From Myxococcus xanthus (GTDB lineage: Bacteria; Myxococcota; Myxococcia; Myxococcales; Myxococcaceae): DNA of 64,000 nucleotides. Each line of letters begins with the position of its first letter. Position 1 is the stretch's first letter. Under the pieces are notes generated by a model. That model was not told the DNA's origin and did no database searches. It was given only the letters and a program-made list of their open reading frames with translations. The position numbers and the translations under genes are program-made. Positions 56,433 to 64,000 of the stretch are shown here, in pieces. The stretch covers positions 2,669,001-2,733,000 of the forward strand of contig NZ_CP017174.1 in NCBI RefSeq assembly GCF_006402735.1, given 5' to 3'.

Positions 56433-56640
56433 TCAGACCTCCCCTTCATTTCGCGCAGTACGTGCGGGGGGGCGGGTGATTGCATCTGTTTTCGCGGGCC
56501 GCCCCGGTTTTCCTTGGTTCGGAAGTCGGGTTGTCTGCCAGACGCTTGTTCATGAGAAGTGAAGGGGTGTCTTGCAAAGGCAGTCATTCATGCATGACAA
56601 GGGTTGGCGTCAATGGCTGTCGAAAAAAGGAGCCCATGAC

Positions 56641-56832
56641 ATGGCAAAGCCTTCCCCCGATGGCGTGCATCGCTTCCTGGCCCCGGCGAACCAGATTGAT
56701 TTCCCCGAGGACCCGACAGCACAGAAGAAGCTCAACGAGGCATGGAACTTCAACCTCACGGGCTTCACCGACCAGGGCATCACGGGCAACCCGTGGAACA
56801 TGTCCAACTTCCTCCGCCCCAGGATTTCTTGA
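56641..56832 (+). CDS. Small hypothetical protein (63 aa)
   Basis: The ATG at 56641 lies about ten bases after AGGAG. The product is rich in Asn, Pro and aromatic residues, with NQIDFPEDPTAQKKLNEAW and NPWNMSNFL. Composition and codon use are less GC-biased than neighbours. The frame is open upstream (56572). It has no signal peptide. The composition looks like a real peptide, not a shadow; function unknown. Confidence 0.5.
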   Translation: MAKPSPDGVHRFLAPANQIDFPEDPTAQKKLNEAWNFNLTGFTDQGITGNPWNMSNFLRPRIS

Positions 56833-57001
56833 GACACCTCTCTGGGGGATAGCCTCCCCCTCGTGAGGTGGATGTGAAGAAGCAGCAGAAGCAGGACAGT
56901 GTCGGTGTGGTCGACGGAATCGGGCAGCGTGGCCACGGCGAGATGCCTTTGGGGAGGCACAGCCGCGACAAGGCGACCTCCGGGGACCGGTCAGCGGTCG
57001 C

Positions 57002-57430
57002 TCAGCTCTCGTGGGCGTGCTTGCCGTAGGTCCCTGCGGTGAGCGTCTTCAGCGAGGCGCGGACGATGCCAGTGAGCACGTCGAGGTCGACCTTCGTGAG
57101 GTCCTTGATGTACAGGCATCCGGTGCCGGCCGTGTGCGGACCGAGCTTGGCGAGCGCACTGGCGTGGGCTCTGAGGCCGTCAGCGAGGTAGACGACGGTT
57201 GCCGCCTTGCGGGGAGAGAAGCCAGCGGCGGGTGCGGTGCCACGGTGGCCGCTCGCGTACTGGTACGCGTACTCTCCGAACCCGACGATTGAGGGACCGA
57301 ACATCTTCGGCTCGAGCCCGGTCACTTCGCGCATCAAGTCGAGAAGCACCTGGGCGTCGCGACGGCGCCCTGCAGGCGTCACGTTAGCGAGGAACGCCAA
57401 CGGATCGGCATCGGTCCACGTGGTTGTCAT
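57002..57430 (-). CDS. DUF1801 (YdhG/YjbR-like) protein
   Basis: The 142-residue protein shows the DUF1801 layout: LLDLMREVTGLEPKMFGPSIVGFGEY, then GFSPRKAATVVYL and a KLGPHTAGTGCLYIKDLTKVDLDVL end. The fold is related to YdhG/CyaY-like. No enzymatic role is established. The frame is open to 57580, but the ATG at 57430 gives the family start. Confidence 0.82.
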   Translation of the reverse strand: MTTTWTDADPLAFLANVTPAGRRRDAQVLLDLMREVTGLEPKMFGPSIVGFGEYAYQYASGHRGTAPAAGFSPRKAATVVYLADGLRAHASALAKLGPHTAGTGCLYIKDLTKVDLDVLTGIVRASLKTLTAGTYGKHAHES

Positions 57431-57563
57431 TGCGCCCATTGTGCTCACTGGTTGAAGGAAACGTCCACGGCCGCCGTCACGTCCTTCGACGAGCGCGCCG
57501 TGGCGCCCTCGGTGAGCAGTGTCTGGCGGACTTTCGAAGCGAGCGGTGCCTCGCTGCGGCGAA

Positions 57564-58058
57564 TCATTCAGTAGCGTCACGAGGGGGCGCCTCGCGCGTC
57601 ATCTCCACCATGGTGGGGCGCCAGCCCAGCTTCGCGAACAGGCGCTGCGCGGTCGCGTTCTGCGCGGCGGTGTGGAGGACGACGCGCGGCACGCCGAGGG
57701 CCGTCAGGCGCTTCATCATCTCCTCCGCGAGCAGGACGCCCACGCCCGCGCCACGCGCCTTCTCGTCCACCCAGATGTCATGGAAGCCGCCGCTGCGGTC
57801 CAGCAGGGCATTCCAGTCCATGCCTTCCACGCGGCCGTAGGCATAGCCCACGACCTCTCCGTCCAGCTCCGCCACCAGGACGACCGCGTCGGGCTTCCTG
57901 GCCTCGTCGCCCAGCCACTTGCGGAAGCCCGACTCCACGTCGTCTGGGAGCATGAAGCGCGCGGCGTCGAAGGCGTGGTGTTTCCGGGCGAGCGCCGCGC
58001 CCATGCGCCCCAGGACGGGCTCATCCGAGGGCTTGGCGGGACGGAGGGTGACGGGCAT
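57564..58058 (-). CDS. GNAT-family N-acetyltransferase
   Basis: The 164-residue protein carries VVLVAELDGEVVGYAYGR and the acetyl-CoA loop IWVDEKARGAGVGVLLAEEMM, followed by VVLHTAAQNATAQRLFAKLGW, the GNAT signature end. Acceptor unknown. It lies about 130 bases upstream of the DUF1801 gene on the same strand, possibly an operon. Confidence 0.88.
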   Translation of the reverse strand: MPVTLRPAKPSDEPVLGRMGAALARKHHAFDAARFMLPDDVESGFRKWLGDEARKPDAVVLVAELDGEVVGYAYGRVEGMDWNALLDRSGGFHDIWVDEKARGAGVGVLLAEEMMKRLTALGVPRVVLHTAAQNATAQRLFAKLGWRPTMVEMTREAPPRDATE

Positions 58059-58260
58059 GGCGGCTCCAAGGGAAGGAATGGCCCCTTCCTATAGCGGGCT
58101 TCTTCACCGAGCGCTGGCCTCATCGGAACGCGCGGCTTGGCGGCGTGGCCACGAGACAACATTGTTGACGAGGAATGGCGTCCAGGAGTCGTTGGTGGAC
58201 GGGAGGCACGCCAACGGGGAGGGCGCCTCGTTGCCTCCTTGCGCTGGACTCGCCCCTCCC

Positions 58261-60738
58261 ATGGACCACCTGGAAGACAGCACCTGGATGTCGGCTCCGC
58301 TCGCCCGGGACGATGGCACGCGTCCCGGCGGGCATGCCTTCGCGGACGGTGAGGGCGGCATCCCGCTCGGCATCCTGGAGGCGGTCTTCCTCAACATGGG
58401 TGATGGCGTGTCGGTGGTCGACCGGCACGGCCGGTTCGTCCTCCTCAACCCCATGGCCCAGCAGATCTTCGGCGCGTTGCCTCCGCCGGAGATGCCGGTG
58501 TCCCAGTGGTCGAAGTACTTCGGGCTCTACCTTCCCGATACCGTGACGCCCTATCCCGTCGAGACGCTGCCGCTCACCCGCGCCCTGCTGCGTGGCGAGG
58601 CGGTGGACCAGGCGGAGGTCTACGTACGCAACGCCCGCCACCCCAAGGGCCTCTGGCTGCTGGTGGGCGCGCGCGTGCTCACCGACCCGACGGGAGACGT
58701 CTACGGCGCGGCGACCGTGTTCCGGGACATCACCGCCATCAAACAGGCGGAGGCAGCGCTTCGCGCGGAGGAAGAGAAGTTCCGGAGCCTCTATAGGAAC
58801 ACGCCCGCGATGATGCACTCCATCGACGCGGAGGGCCGGCTGGTCAGCGTCAGCGAGTACTGGCTGCGCACCCTGGGCTATTCGCGCGAGGAGGTCCTGG
58901 GCCGTCGCTCCGTGGACTTCTTCACGCCGGAGTCTCGCCGGTATGCGACCGAGCACGTCCTGCCAGCGTTCTTCAAGACGGGCGTCTGCAAGGACGTGCC
59001 GTACCAGATTCTGAAGAAGAACGGCGAGGTGCTCGACGTCCTCCTCTCCGCCATCTCGGAGCGGGACGCGTCGGGCCGGATGGTTCGGTCGCTGGCGGTG
59101 CTGACCGACGTGACGGAGCGCAAGCGCGCCGAGGACGCGCTCGTCGAGAGCGAGAAGCGGCTGCGCGCCATCCTGGACAACGCCAACGCCGTGTTCTTCA
59201 TCATCGACCGGCAGGAGCGCTACATCTTCGTGAACCGCGAGTGGGAGCGGCTCTTCCATCACACGCTGCAGGAGGTCGCTGGCAAGTCCACGTCGGACAT
59301 CTTCCCCGGGCCGCTGGCGGCGCGCTTCCGTGAGACGAGTCAGGCCGTCTTCACCACCGGGGAGCTCGTCCTGCGGGAGGAGCGCATCCCCCTGGAAGAC
59401 GGCGTCCACACCCATCTCATGCAGAAGTTCCCGCTCATCGATTCGTCGGGCACGCTCTATGCGCTGTGCGGTATCTCCACCGACGTCACCGAGCTCAAGC
59501 AGATGGAGCTGGGGCAGCGCTTCCTGTCGGAGGCCAGCCAGGCGCTGGTGACGTCGCTCGACTCGGAGACCACGCTCCAGCGCGTGGCGGAGCTGTCCGT
59601 CCCCACCCTGGGGGAGCTGTGCGTCGTCTCCCTGTTGGACAAGGACGCGGCGCTGCGCCCCGTGGCCGTAGCCGCCAGTTCGCCCGAGGGGGGCCGCACC
59701 GTTCGCGAGTTCCTCCAGGCCCATCCCCCCGTCTCCGGTCCGCGGGATGGTCCCTATGGGGTGCTGGAGACGGGACATTCGGAGTCGTCCCCGGATGCCA
59801 TGGGCCTGCTGGACCCGGATGGGCTCCGAGACGAACGGTGGAGCACAGTGAGGGCACTGAGCGCTCGGGCATCACTGAATGTTCCGCTGCGGGCGCGGGG
59901 CCTCATCCTGGGCGTGCTGTCCGTTGTCGCGGCGCATCCGGGGCGTCCGTATGGCCCGCGCGAGCGCTCACTGGCCGAGGAGCTGGGGCAGCGCGCAGCC
60001 TTCGCCATCGAGAACGCCGAGCTCTATCGCAAGGCCCAGGAGTCCATCCGCGCTCGCGACGAGTTCCTGTCGATTGCCTCGCATGAGCTGAAGACGCCCG
60101 TCACCTCCATGAAGCTGCGTGTGCAGCAACTGACGCGGACCCTGTCTCGGCAGGAGTCCGGCCAGCTTCCCGTGGAGAAGGTGGCCGCCATGCTGGATGT
60201 CTTCGGGGACCAGCTCCGGCGGCTGTCGCATCTGGTGGAGCACCTGCTGGACGTGTCGCGCGTCAACGAGCGCCAGGTGGCCCTGCGGCGCGAGGACATG
60301 GACCTGGCGGCGGTGGCCCGGGACGTCACGGGCCACCTGAGGGGACAGATGGGCCGGGCGGGCTGCGTGTTCGAGCTGGTGGCGCCCACGCCCGTCCTGG
60401 GGCGATGGGACCGGCTCCGGATGGAGCAGGTGATGATCAACCTGTTGACCAACGCGATGAAGTACGGCGCCGGCGAGCCCGTCCGCATGGAGGTGTCACG
60501 CGTCGGGGAGGGTGCCCGCATCCGCATCCAGGACCATGGCGTGGGCATTCCCCTGGAGGCGCAGCCGCGCATCTTCGATCGCTTCGAGCGCGCCGCGTCC
60601 CGCAACTACGGAGGCCTGGGGCTGGGGCTCTTCATCACCCGGCGGCTCGTGGAAGCGCACGGCGGGACGATTCGCGTCGAAAGCCAGCCGGGGAAGGGCG
60701 CCACCTTCGTTGTCGACCTTCCCCCGGAGGCTCGCTGA
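58261..60738 (+). CDS. Hybrid-free sensor histidine kinase with three PAS domains and a GAF domain
   Basis: The 825-residue cytoplasmic kinase has PAS domains at about 40-165, 170-290 and 295-420 (each ending in a DITAIKQ/DVTERKR/DVTELKQ-type linker). A GAF domain (about 435-590), a HisKA dimerisation domain with H608 in IASHELKTPV and an HATPase domain with NLLTNAMKYG, DHGVGIP and GLGLGLFI follow. No membrane segment and no receiver domain, so the partner regulator is elsewhere. The ATG at 58261 is chosen; the frame is open upstream to 57919. It is divergent from the acetyltransferase gene. Confidence 0.92.
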   Translation: MDHLEDSTWMSAPLARDDGTRPGGHAFADGEGGIPLGILEAVFLNMGDGVSVVDRHGRFVLLNPMAQQIFGALPPPEMPVSQWSKYFGLYLPDTVTPYPVETLPLTRALLRGEAVDQAEVYVRNARHPKGLWLLVGARVLTDPTGDVYGAATVFRDITAIKQAEAALRAEEEKFRSLYRNTPAMMHSIDAEGRLVSVSEYWLRTLGYSREEVLGRRSVDFFTPESRRYATEHVLPAFFKTGVCKDVPYQILKKNGEVLDVLLSAISERDASGRMVRSLAVLTDVTERKRAEDALVESEKRLRAILDNANAVFFIIDRQERYIFVNREWERLFHHTLQEVAGKSTSDIFPGPLAARFRETSQAVFTTGELVLREERIPLEDGVHTHLMQKFPLIDSSGTLYALCGISTDVTELKQMELGQRFLSEASQALVTSLDSETTLQRVAELSVPTLGELCVVSLLDKDAALRPVAVAASSPEGGRTVREFLQAHPPVSGPRDGPYGVLETGHSESSPDAMGLLDPDGLRDERWSTVRALSARASLNVPLRARGLILGVLSVVAAHPGRPYGPRERSLAEELGQRAAFAIENAELYRKAQESIRARDEFLSIASHELKTPVTSMKLRVQQLTRTLSRQESGQLPVEKVAAMLDVFGDQLRRLSHLVEHLLDVSRVNERQVALRREDMDLAAVARDVTGHLRGQMGRAGCVFELVAPTPVLGRWDRLRMEQVMINLLTNAMKYGAGEPVRMEVSRVGEGARIRIQDHGVGIPLEAQPRIFDRFERAASRNYGGLGLGLFITRRLVEAHGGTIRVESQPGKGATFVVDLPPEAR

Positions 60739-60781
60739 CCCGTGACTGGAGGAGGACGGAGGGGCAGACTGCGGCCACTGC

Positions 60782-61615
60782 ATGCATACGCTCGACGCCG
60801 AACTCGACATCGCCCGCCGCGTAGCCCGCCAGGCGGGAGCCATCCTCCTGGAGGTCTACGCCACGCCCTTCTCCGTCCATGACAAGGCGGGCGGCATGGG
60901 GCCCGTCACCGAGGCCGACGAGCGCGCCAACGCCTTCATCGTGGAAGCGCTGCGCGACGCATTTCCTTCCGACGGTGTCGTGGCCGAGGAGTCCGACAAC
61001 ACCTCCGGCGCGAGCCGCTTCGAGCGCTGCTGGTTCGTGGACCCCATGGACGGCACGCAGGAGTTCGTCAACCGCAACGGCGAGTTCGCCATCCACATCG
61101 GGCTCGCCATCGCGGGGAAGGCCACGCTGGGCGTCGTGTACCGGCCCGTTGGAGACACGCTGTACTGGGGCGTGGTGGGGCAGGGCGGCTTCGTGGAGGA
61201 CGCGCAGGGGCGCCGCGCCCTGCGGGTATCGGACACGGCGGAGCCGTCCGCGCTGCGACTGGTGGTGTCCCGCTCACACCGCTCGCGCCTGACGGACGCG
61301 GTGGCCCGGCGGCTGGGCATCACCCACGAGCAGGCGTGTGGCTCAGTGGGCCTCAAGTGCGGCCTGCTGGCGGAGGCCGCCTGCGACCTCTACCTGCACG
61401 TCAGCGACAAGAGCTATCGCTGGGACAACTGCGCGCCCGAAGCGGTGCTGCGCGCGGCGGGTGGCATCCTCACGGACCTGGGCGGGACGCCGTACGCCTA
61501 TGACGGTTCGGAGCTCCAGAACCGCCGCGGCCTGCTGGCCTGCAACGCCGCCGCCTTCGAGCACGTGGCGCCCGTGGTGGCCGGGTTCGCCCGCGAGGCC
61601 GGTATTCTTCGCTGA
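60782..61615 (+). CDS. Inositol-monophosphatase-family phosphatase (CysQ/HisN-like)
   Basis: The 277-residue enzyme has the metal sites VVAEE (E69/E70), DPMDGTQEF (87-95) and a C-terminal WDNCAPEAVL. It should remove a phosphate from inositol phosphate, PAP (CysQ) or histidinol phosphate; I cannot decide which. Because the sulfate operon uses APS rather than PAPS, the CysQ role is less compelling. The ATG at 60782 follows the kinase after 43 bases. Confidence 0.83.
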   Translation: MHTLDAELDIARRVARQAGAILLEVYATPFSVHDKAGGMGPVTEADERANAFIVEALRDAFPSDGVVAEESDNTSGASRFERCWFVDPMDGTQEFVNRNGEFAIHIGLAIAGKATLGVVYRPVGDTLYWGVVGQGGFVEDAQGRRALRVSDTAEPSALRLVVSRSHRSRLTDAVARRLGITHEQACGSVGLKCGLLAEAACDLYLHVSDKSYRWDNCAPEAVLRAAGGILTDLGGTPYAYDGSELQNRRGLLACNAAAFEHVAPVVAGFAREAGILR

Positions 61616-61637
61616 GGCCTCGCGGACGCTGCTCGCG

Positions 61638-62225
61638 TCAGGACGCCGTCGTCTCGCAGCGCTGGATGATGGTGCGCAGTTGGGACTGCACGCCGGAGAG
61701 CATGCTGCGCAGGCGCGCATGGCGGAGCGAGCCCGCGAGCGCGTTGGACAGGGCCTGGAGCACGGAGACCTCCGTCGGCGGCCACTGGCGCTCCGTCCGG
61801 CAGTCGTCGAAGCCCACGAAGCCCCACCACTCGCCGCCCACGATGATGGGGCAGACCAGCAGCGACCGGATGTCCTGGCCCTCCAGCAGCTCCCGAGCGG
61901 GCGACGGGAAGTTACGGGGTGGTCCCTGGACGGCCTTGCCCGACGACAGCGGCCCGACCCAGGAGGGCATGACCTCCGCGTAGGGGACGTTCTGGAGCTC
62001 GGGGTTGTCCAACTGCGCGGAGGCCGCGGCCGCGGTCCACTCGTAGCGCTGGTTGCACAGCAGCTCGCCCCTGGGGCTGGTGGCGTTCTCGAAGATGTAG
62101 ACGCGGTCGACGTCGAGCGCGACGCCCACCTGGCCCAGGGCCTCCGAGACTGTCGCGGTCTCGAAGCCGCGCTCCAGGAGTAGCTGCGATACGTTCATGA
62201 TTGCTGCGAATGCCTTCGAGGCCAT
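61638..62225 (-). CDS. GAF-domain protein
   Basis: The 195-residue protein is essentially one GAF domain: MNVSQLLLERGFETATVSEAL, then DRVYIFENATS, SLLVCPIIVGGEWWGFVGFDDC and a C-terminal helix. No output domain is attached, so it may be a diffusible sensor or the input part of a two-protein pair. The start ATG 62225 follows a run of proline-rich non-homologous codons. Confidence 0.78.
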   Translation of the reverse strand: MASKAFAAIMNVSQLLLERGFETATVSEALGQVGVALDVDRVYIFENATSPRGELLCNQRYEWTAAAASAQLDNPELQNVPYAEVMPSWVGPLSSGKAVQGPPRNFPSPARELLEGQDIRSLLVCPIIVGGEWWGFVGFDDCRTERQWPPTEVSVLQALSNALAGSLRHARLRSMLSGVQSQLRTIIQRCETTAS

Positions 62226-62356
62226 GGGGTCTGCTCCAGGTGGGGGCGCCTGTTGCGATGCAGGTCCGGGGGAACCTGGCGGGCAGCGTTGCATGCGGGC
62301 GCACCCATGGGTCAAGGCACGGTGCGCGAGGCACCGCGAACTCGTACCGGGAGTCG

Positions 62357-62914
62357 TCAGCCCTGCTCCACGGCGCGTCGCAGCTCGGCGAAAAGGCGGC
62401 CCAGCGCGTCGAGTTGGTAGTGCGCGTTGAGCCCGCTGGGGTTGGGCAGCACCCACAAACGCGTGTCGCCCAGGCGCTCCGGTTGCGTGCCCAGCGCGGC
62501 CTTGGGACGGCCAAAGGCGATGCGGTAGGCGCTCACGCCCAGCACCGCGAGGAAGCGGGGCTGGTAGCGCGCCACCTTGGCTTCCAGCGCCTTCGCGCCC
62601 TGGGCCAGTTCGGCGGGGTTCAGCAGGTCCGCGGTGGCGGTGGCGCGGTCCACCACGTTGGTGATGCCGTAGCCCAGCGCGAGCAAGGCCTCCTGCTCCG
62701 TGGGTTGGAATGTGTGCGGAGTGATGCCCGCGGCATGCAGCGTGGGCCAGAAGCGGTTGCCGGGCCGCGCGAAGTGATAGCCCACCACCGCGGAGTAGAG
62801 GCTGGGGTTGATGCCGCAGAAGAGCACGCGCAGCCGGGGAGCGATGACGTCCGGCATGGTGCGACCGGTGGCTGCGTCCAGCTCATCTCGTGAGGGGCGA
62901 CGGAGCGGTGTCAT
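62357..62914 (-). CDS. mug: G/U mismatch-specific DNA glycosylase
   Basis: The 185-residue enzyme removes uracil and ethenocytosine from mismatches. It has the family's FCGINPSLYSAVVGYHFARPGNRFWP segment (GINPS at 34-38) and LWVLPNPSGLNAHY. Length fits Mug/TDG. The frame is open far upstream; the ATG at 62914 has GGAG-like sequence near it. Confidence 0.9.
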   Translation of the reverse strand: MTPLRRPSRDELDAATGRTMPDVIAPRLRVLFCGINPSLYSAVVGYHFARPGNRFWPTLHAAGITPHTFQPTEQEALLALGYGITNVVDRATATADLLNPAELAQGAKALEAKVARYQPRFLAVLGVSAYRIAFGRPKAALGTQPERLGDTRLWVLPNPSGLNAHYQLDALGRLFAELRRAVEQG

Positions 62915-63088
62915 GGGGGCGCATCTTCGCGAGCCTACCTGGGAAGGCAACCCCCCAGGGCCCCATGCACGGGGTGGGGTGTTGCCCGTGGGACGGAGCG
63001 GCGTGGGCGCTCGGATGGCTGGCGAAGGCGCGCGGGGTGGGGCAGGCTCGGCCCTTTCGCGCCCATGCAACCCAGGAGGCCCTTCGCG

Positions 63089-64000
63089 ATGCCGCACATC
63101 GTCACCCTGACGCTCAACCCGACCATCGACGTGGCCACGTCCGTGCCGGAAGTCACGCCGGAGCACAAGCTGCGCTGTGGCCCCGTGCGCAGGGACCCGG
63201 GTGGGGGCGGCATCAACGTGGCGCGCGTGGTGCGTGAGCTGGGCGGTGAGTCCATCGCCGTCTACACGCGGGGCGGGGCCACCGGGAGCCTGCTGGAGGA
63301 GCTCCTGGAGGAGAAGGGCCTGCTGCGCCGCTCCGTGCCGTTGCAGGACGCCACCCGGGAGAGCTTCACGGTGGCGGAAGGCACGGGCGCGCGTGAGTAC
63401 CGCTTCATCCTGCCGGGGCCCACGTTGTCCGAGCGCGAGTGGCAGCGCTGCCTCGGAGCACTGGAGGACGTGGCCGTGGGCGCGGCCTTCATCGTCGCCA
63501 GCGGCAGCCTGGCGCCCGGCGTGCCGGAGGACTTCTATGCCCGTGTGGCCCGGCTGGGGAAGCGCCTGGCCGTGCGCGTGGTGGTGGACACCAACGGTCC
63601 TCCGCTGCGGGCCGCGCTGGAAGAGGGCGTGTTCCTGGCCAAGCCCAATCGCCGCGAGCTGCGCGACTTGAGCGGCGTGTCGACGGAAGACTTCGCCACC
63701 CAGGCCGCCGCGGCGCGCGAGCTGGTGGCCCAGGGCCGCGCGGAAGTGCTGGCGGTGTCCATGGGCGCGGACGGCGCGCTGGTGACGACGCGCACCGCCC
63801 AGTTCCGGGCGACGCCGCCTCCGGTGCGGACGCACAGCTCTGTGGGCGCGGGGGACAGCTTTGTCGCGGGGATGACGCTTGCGCTCGCGCGGGGCCAGTC
63901 CATTGAGGACGCGCTGCGCTGGGGCATCGCCTCCGGGACGGCCGCGCTGCTCACCCAGGGGACGGACCTATGTTACCGGGCGGACGTGGAGCGGCTCTTC
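63089..64000 (+). CDS. PfkB-family hexose kinase (1-phosphofructokinase/6-phosphofructokinase II type), 3' end outside
   Basis: The first 304 residues are inside the window. They begin TLTLNPTIDVATSVPE and include the substrate loop DPGGGGINVAR and the ATP signature SVGAGDSFVAGM (catalytic D256). The family has about 310 residues, so only a few are missing. The ATG at 63089 follows AGGAGG (63074-63079) by nine bases. It phosphorylates a fructose-type sugar phosphate. Confidence 0.9.
   Translation, partial: MPHIVTLTLNPTIDVATSVPEVTPEHKLRCGPVRRDPGGGGINVARVVRELGGESIAVYTRGGATGSLLEELLEEKGLLRRSVPLQDATRESFTVAEGTGAREYRFILPGPTLSEREWQRCLGALEDVAVGAAFIVASGSLAPGVPEDFYARVARLGKRLAVRVVVDTNGPPLRAALEEGVFLAKPNRRELRDLSGVSTEDFATQAAAARELVAQGRAEVLAVSMGADGALVTTRTAQFRATPPPVRTHSSVGAGDSFVAGMTLALARGQSIEDALRWGIASGTAALLTQGTDLCYRADVERLF

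Noticed and set aside
60782..61615. CysQ tied to the sulfur operon
   Set aside because: The enzyme is 50 kb away and the operon seems not to make PAPS, so I leave the substrate open.

Overview
The window is very GC-rich DNA from a myxobacterium, most likely Myxococcus or a close relative. I infer this from codon use, from the two-GTPase/PAPS-free sulfur pathway genes, from the single-chain PurL and from the many PAS-kinase and secreted cysteine-rich proteins; no 16S gene is present, so the genus is an inference. It divides into four parts: a sulfur-assimilation operon with housekeeping genes (1-19,994), an accessory island of insertion sequences around a five-gene DISARM-like operon (20,000-37,600), a housekeeping and surface-biosynthesis stretch (37,700-54,900), and a signalling and mixed-metabolism stretch (54,900-64,000).

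Sulfur operon. On the minus strand, cysH, a siroheme dehydrogenase, a uroporphyrinogen-III methyltransferase, cysD, cysN, cysJ and cysI form one tightly coupled operon; most junctions overlap by 1 to 8 bases. It takes sulfate to sulfide and also makes the siroheme cofactor of CysI. CysH has the four cysteines of an iron-sulfur APS reductase, so no APS kinase is needed, and the kinase-like tail of CysN has lost its P-loop. Upstream of cysH lie two short cysteine-rich reading frames, each followed by a perfect GC hairpin with a U-rich tail. I read this as a tandem, cysteine-responsive transcription attenuator.

Accessory island. After purL comes a graveyard of IS21-, IS630- and IS3-like fragments and one 1.66-kb element with precise ends. 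Next comes an apparent operon: an ECF-sigma-like protein, a small membrane protein, a UvrD-type helicase, a DrmA-like helicase and a DrmB-like DUF1998 protein. The last two are the core pair of DISARM antiphage systems, but the DISARM methylase and the phospholipase-D-like protein are absent. This is the best candidate for an undescribed system. On its right an IS3 element sits in an older transposase remnant and itself carries a 3,292-bp three-gene transposon with a 5-bp target duplication; removing that transposon restores the IS3 reading frame exactly.

Right half. Genes include msrB, a CBS protein, a 400-residue threonyl-tRNA synthetase without the TGS and editing domains, and an OPT transporter. 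The synthetase is preceded by a 26-codon reading frame with nine threonine codons and a strong hairpin, a second amino-acid-specific attenuator-like leader. Then follow a metallo-hydrolase, a membrane zinc-protease-like protein, an ATP-grasp / PLP-decarboxylase / glycosyltransferase group, a leucyl/arginyl-protein transferase, glnS, a TPR-fused serine hydrolase, a PAS-GAF histidine kinase, an inositol-monophosphatase-family enzyme, mug and a PfkB sugar kinase cut by the window edge.
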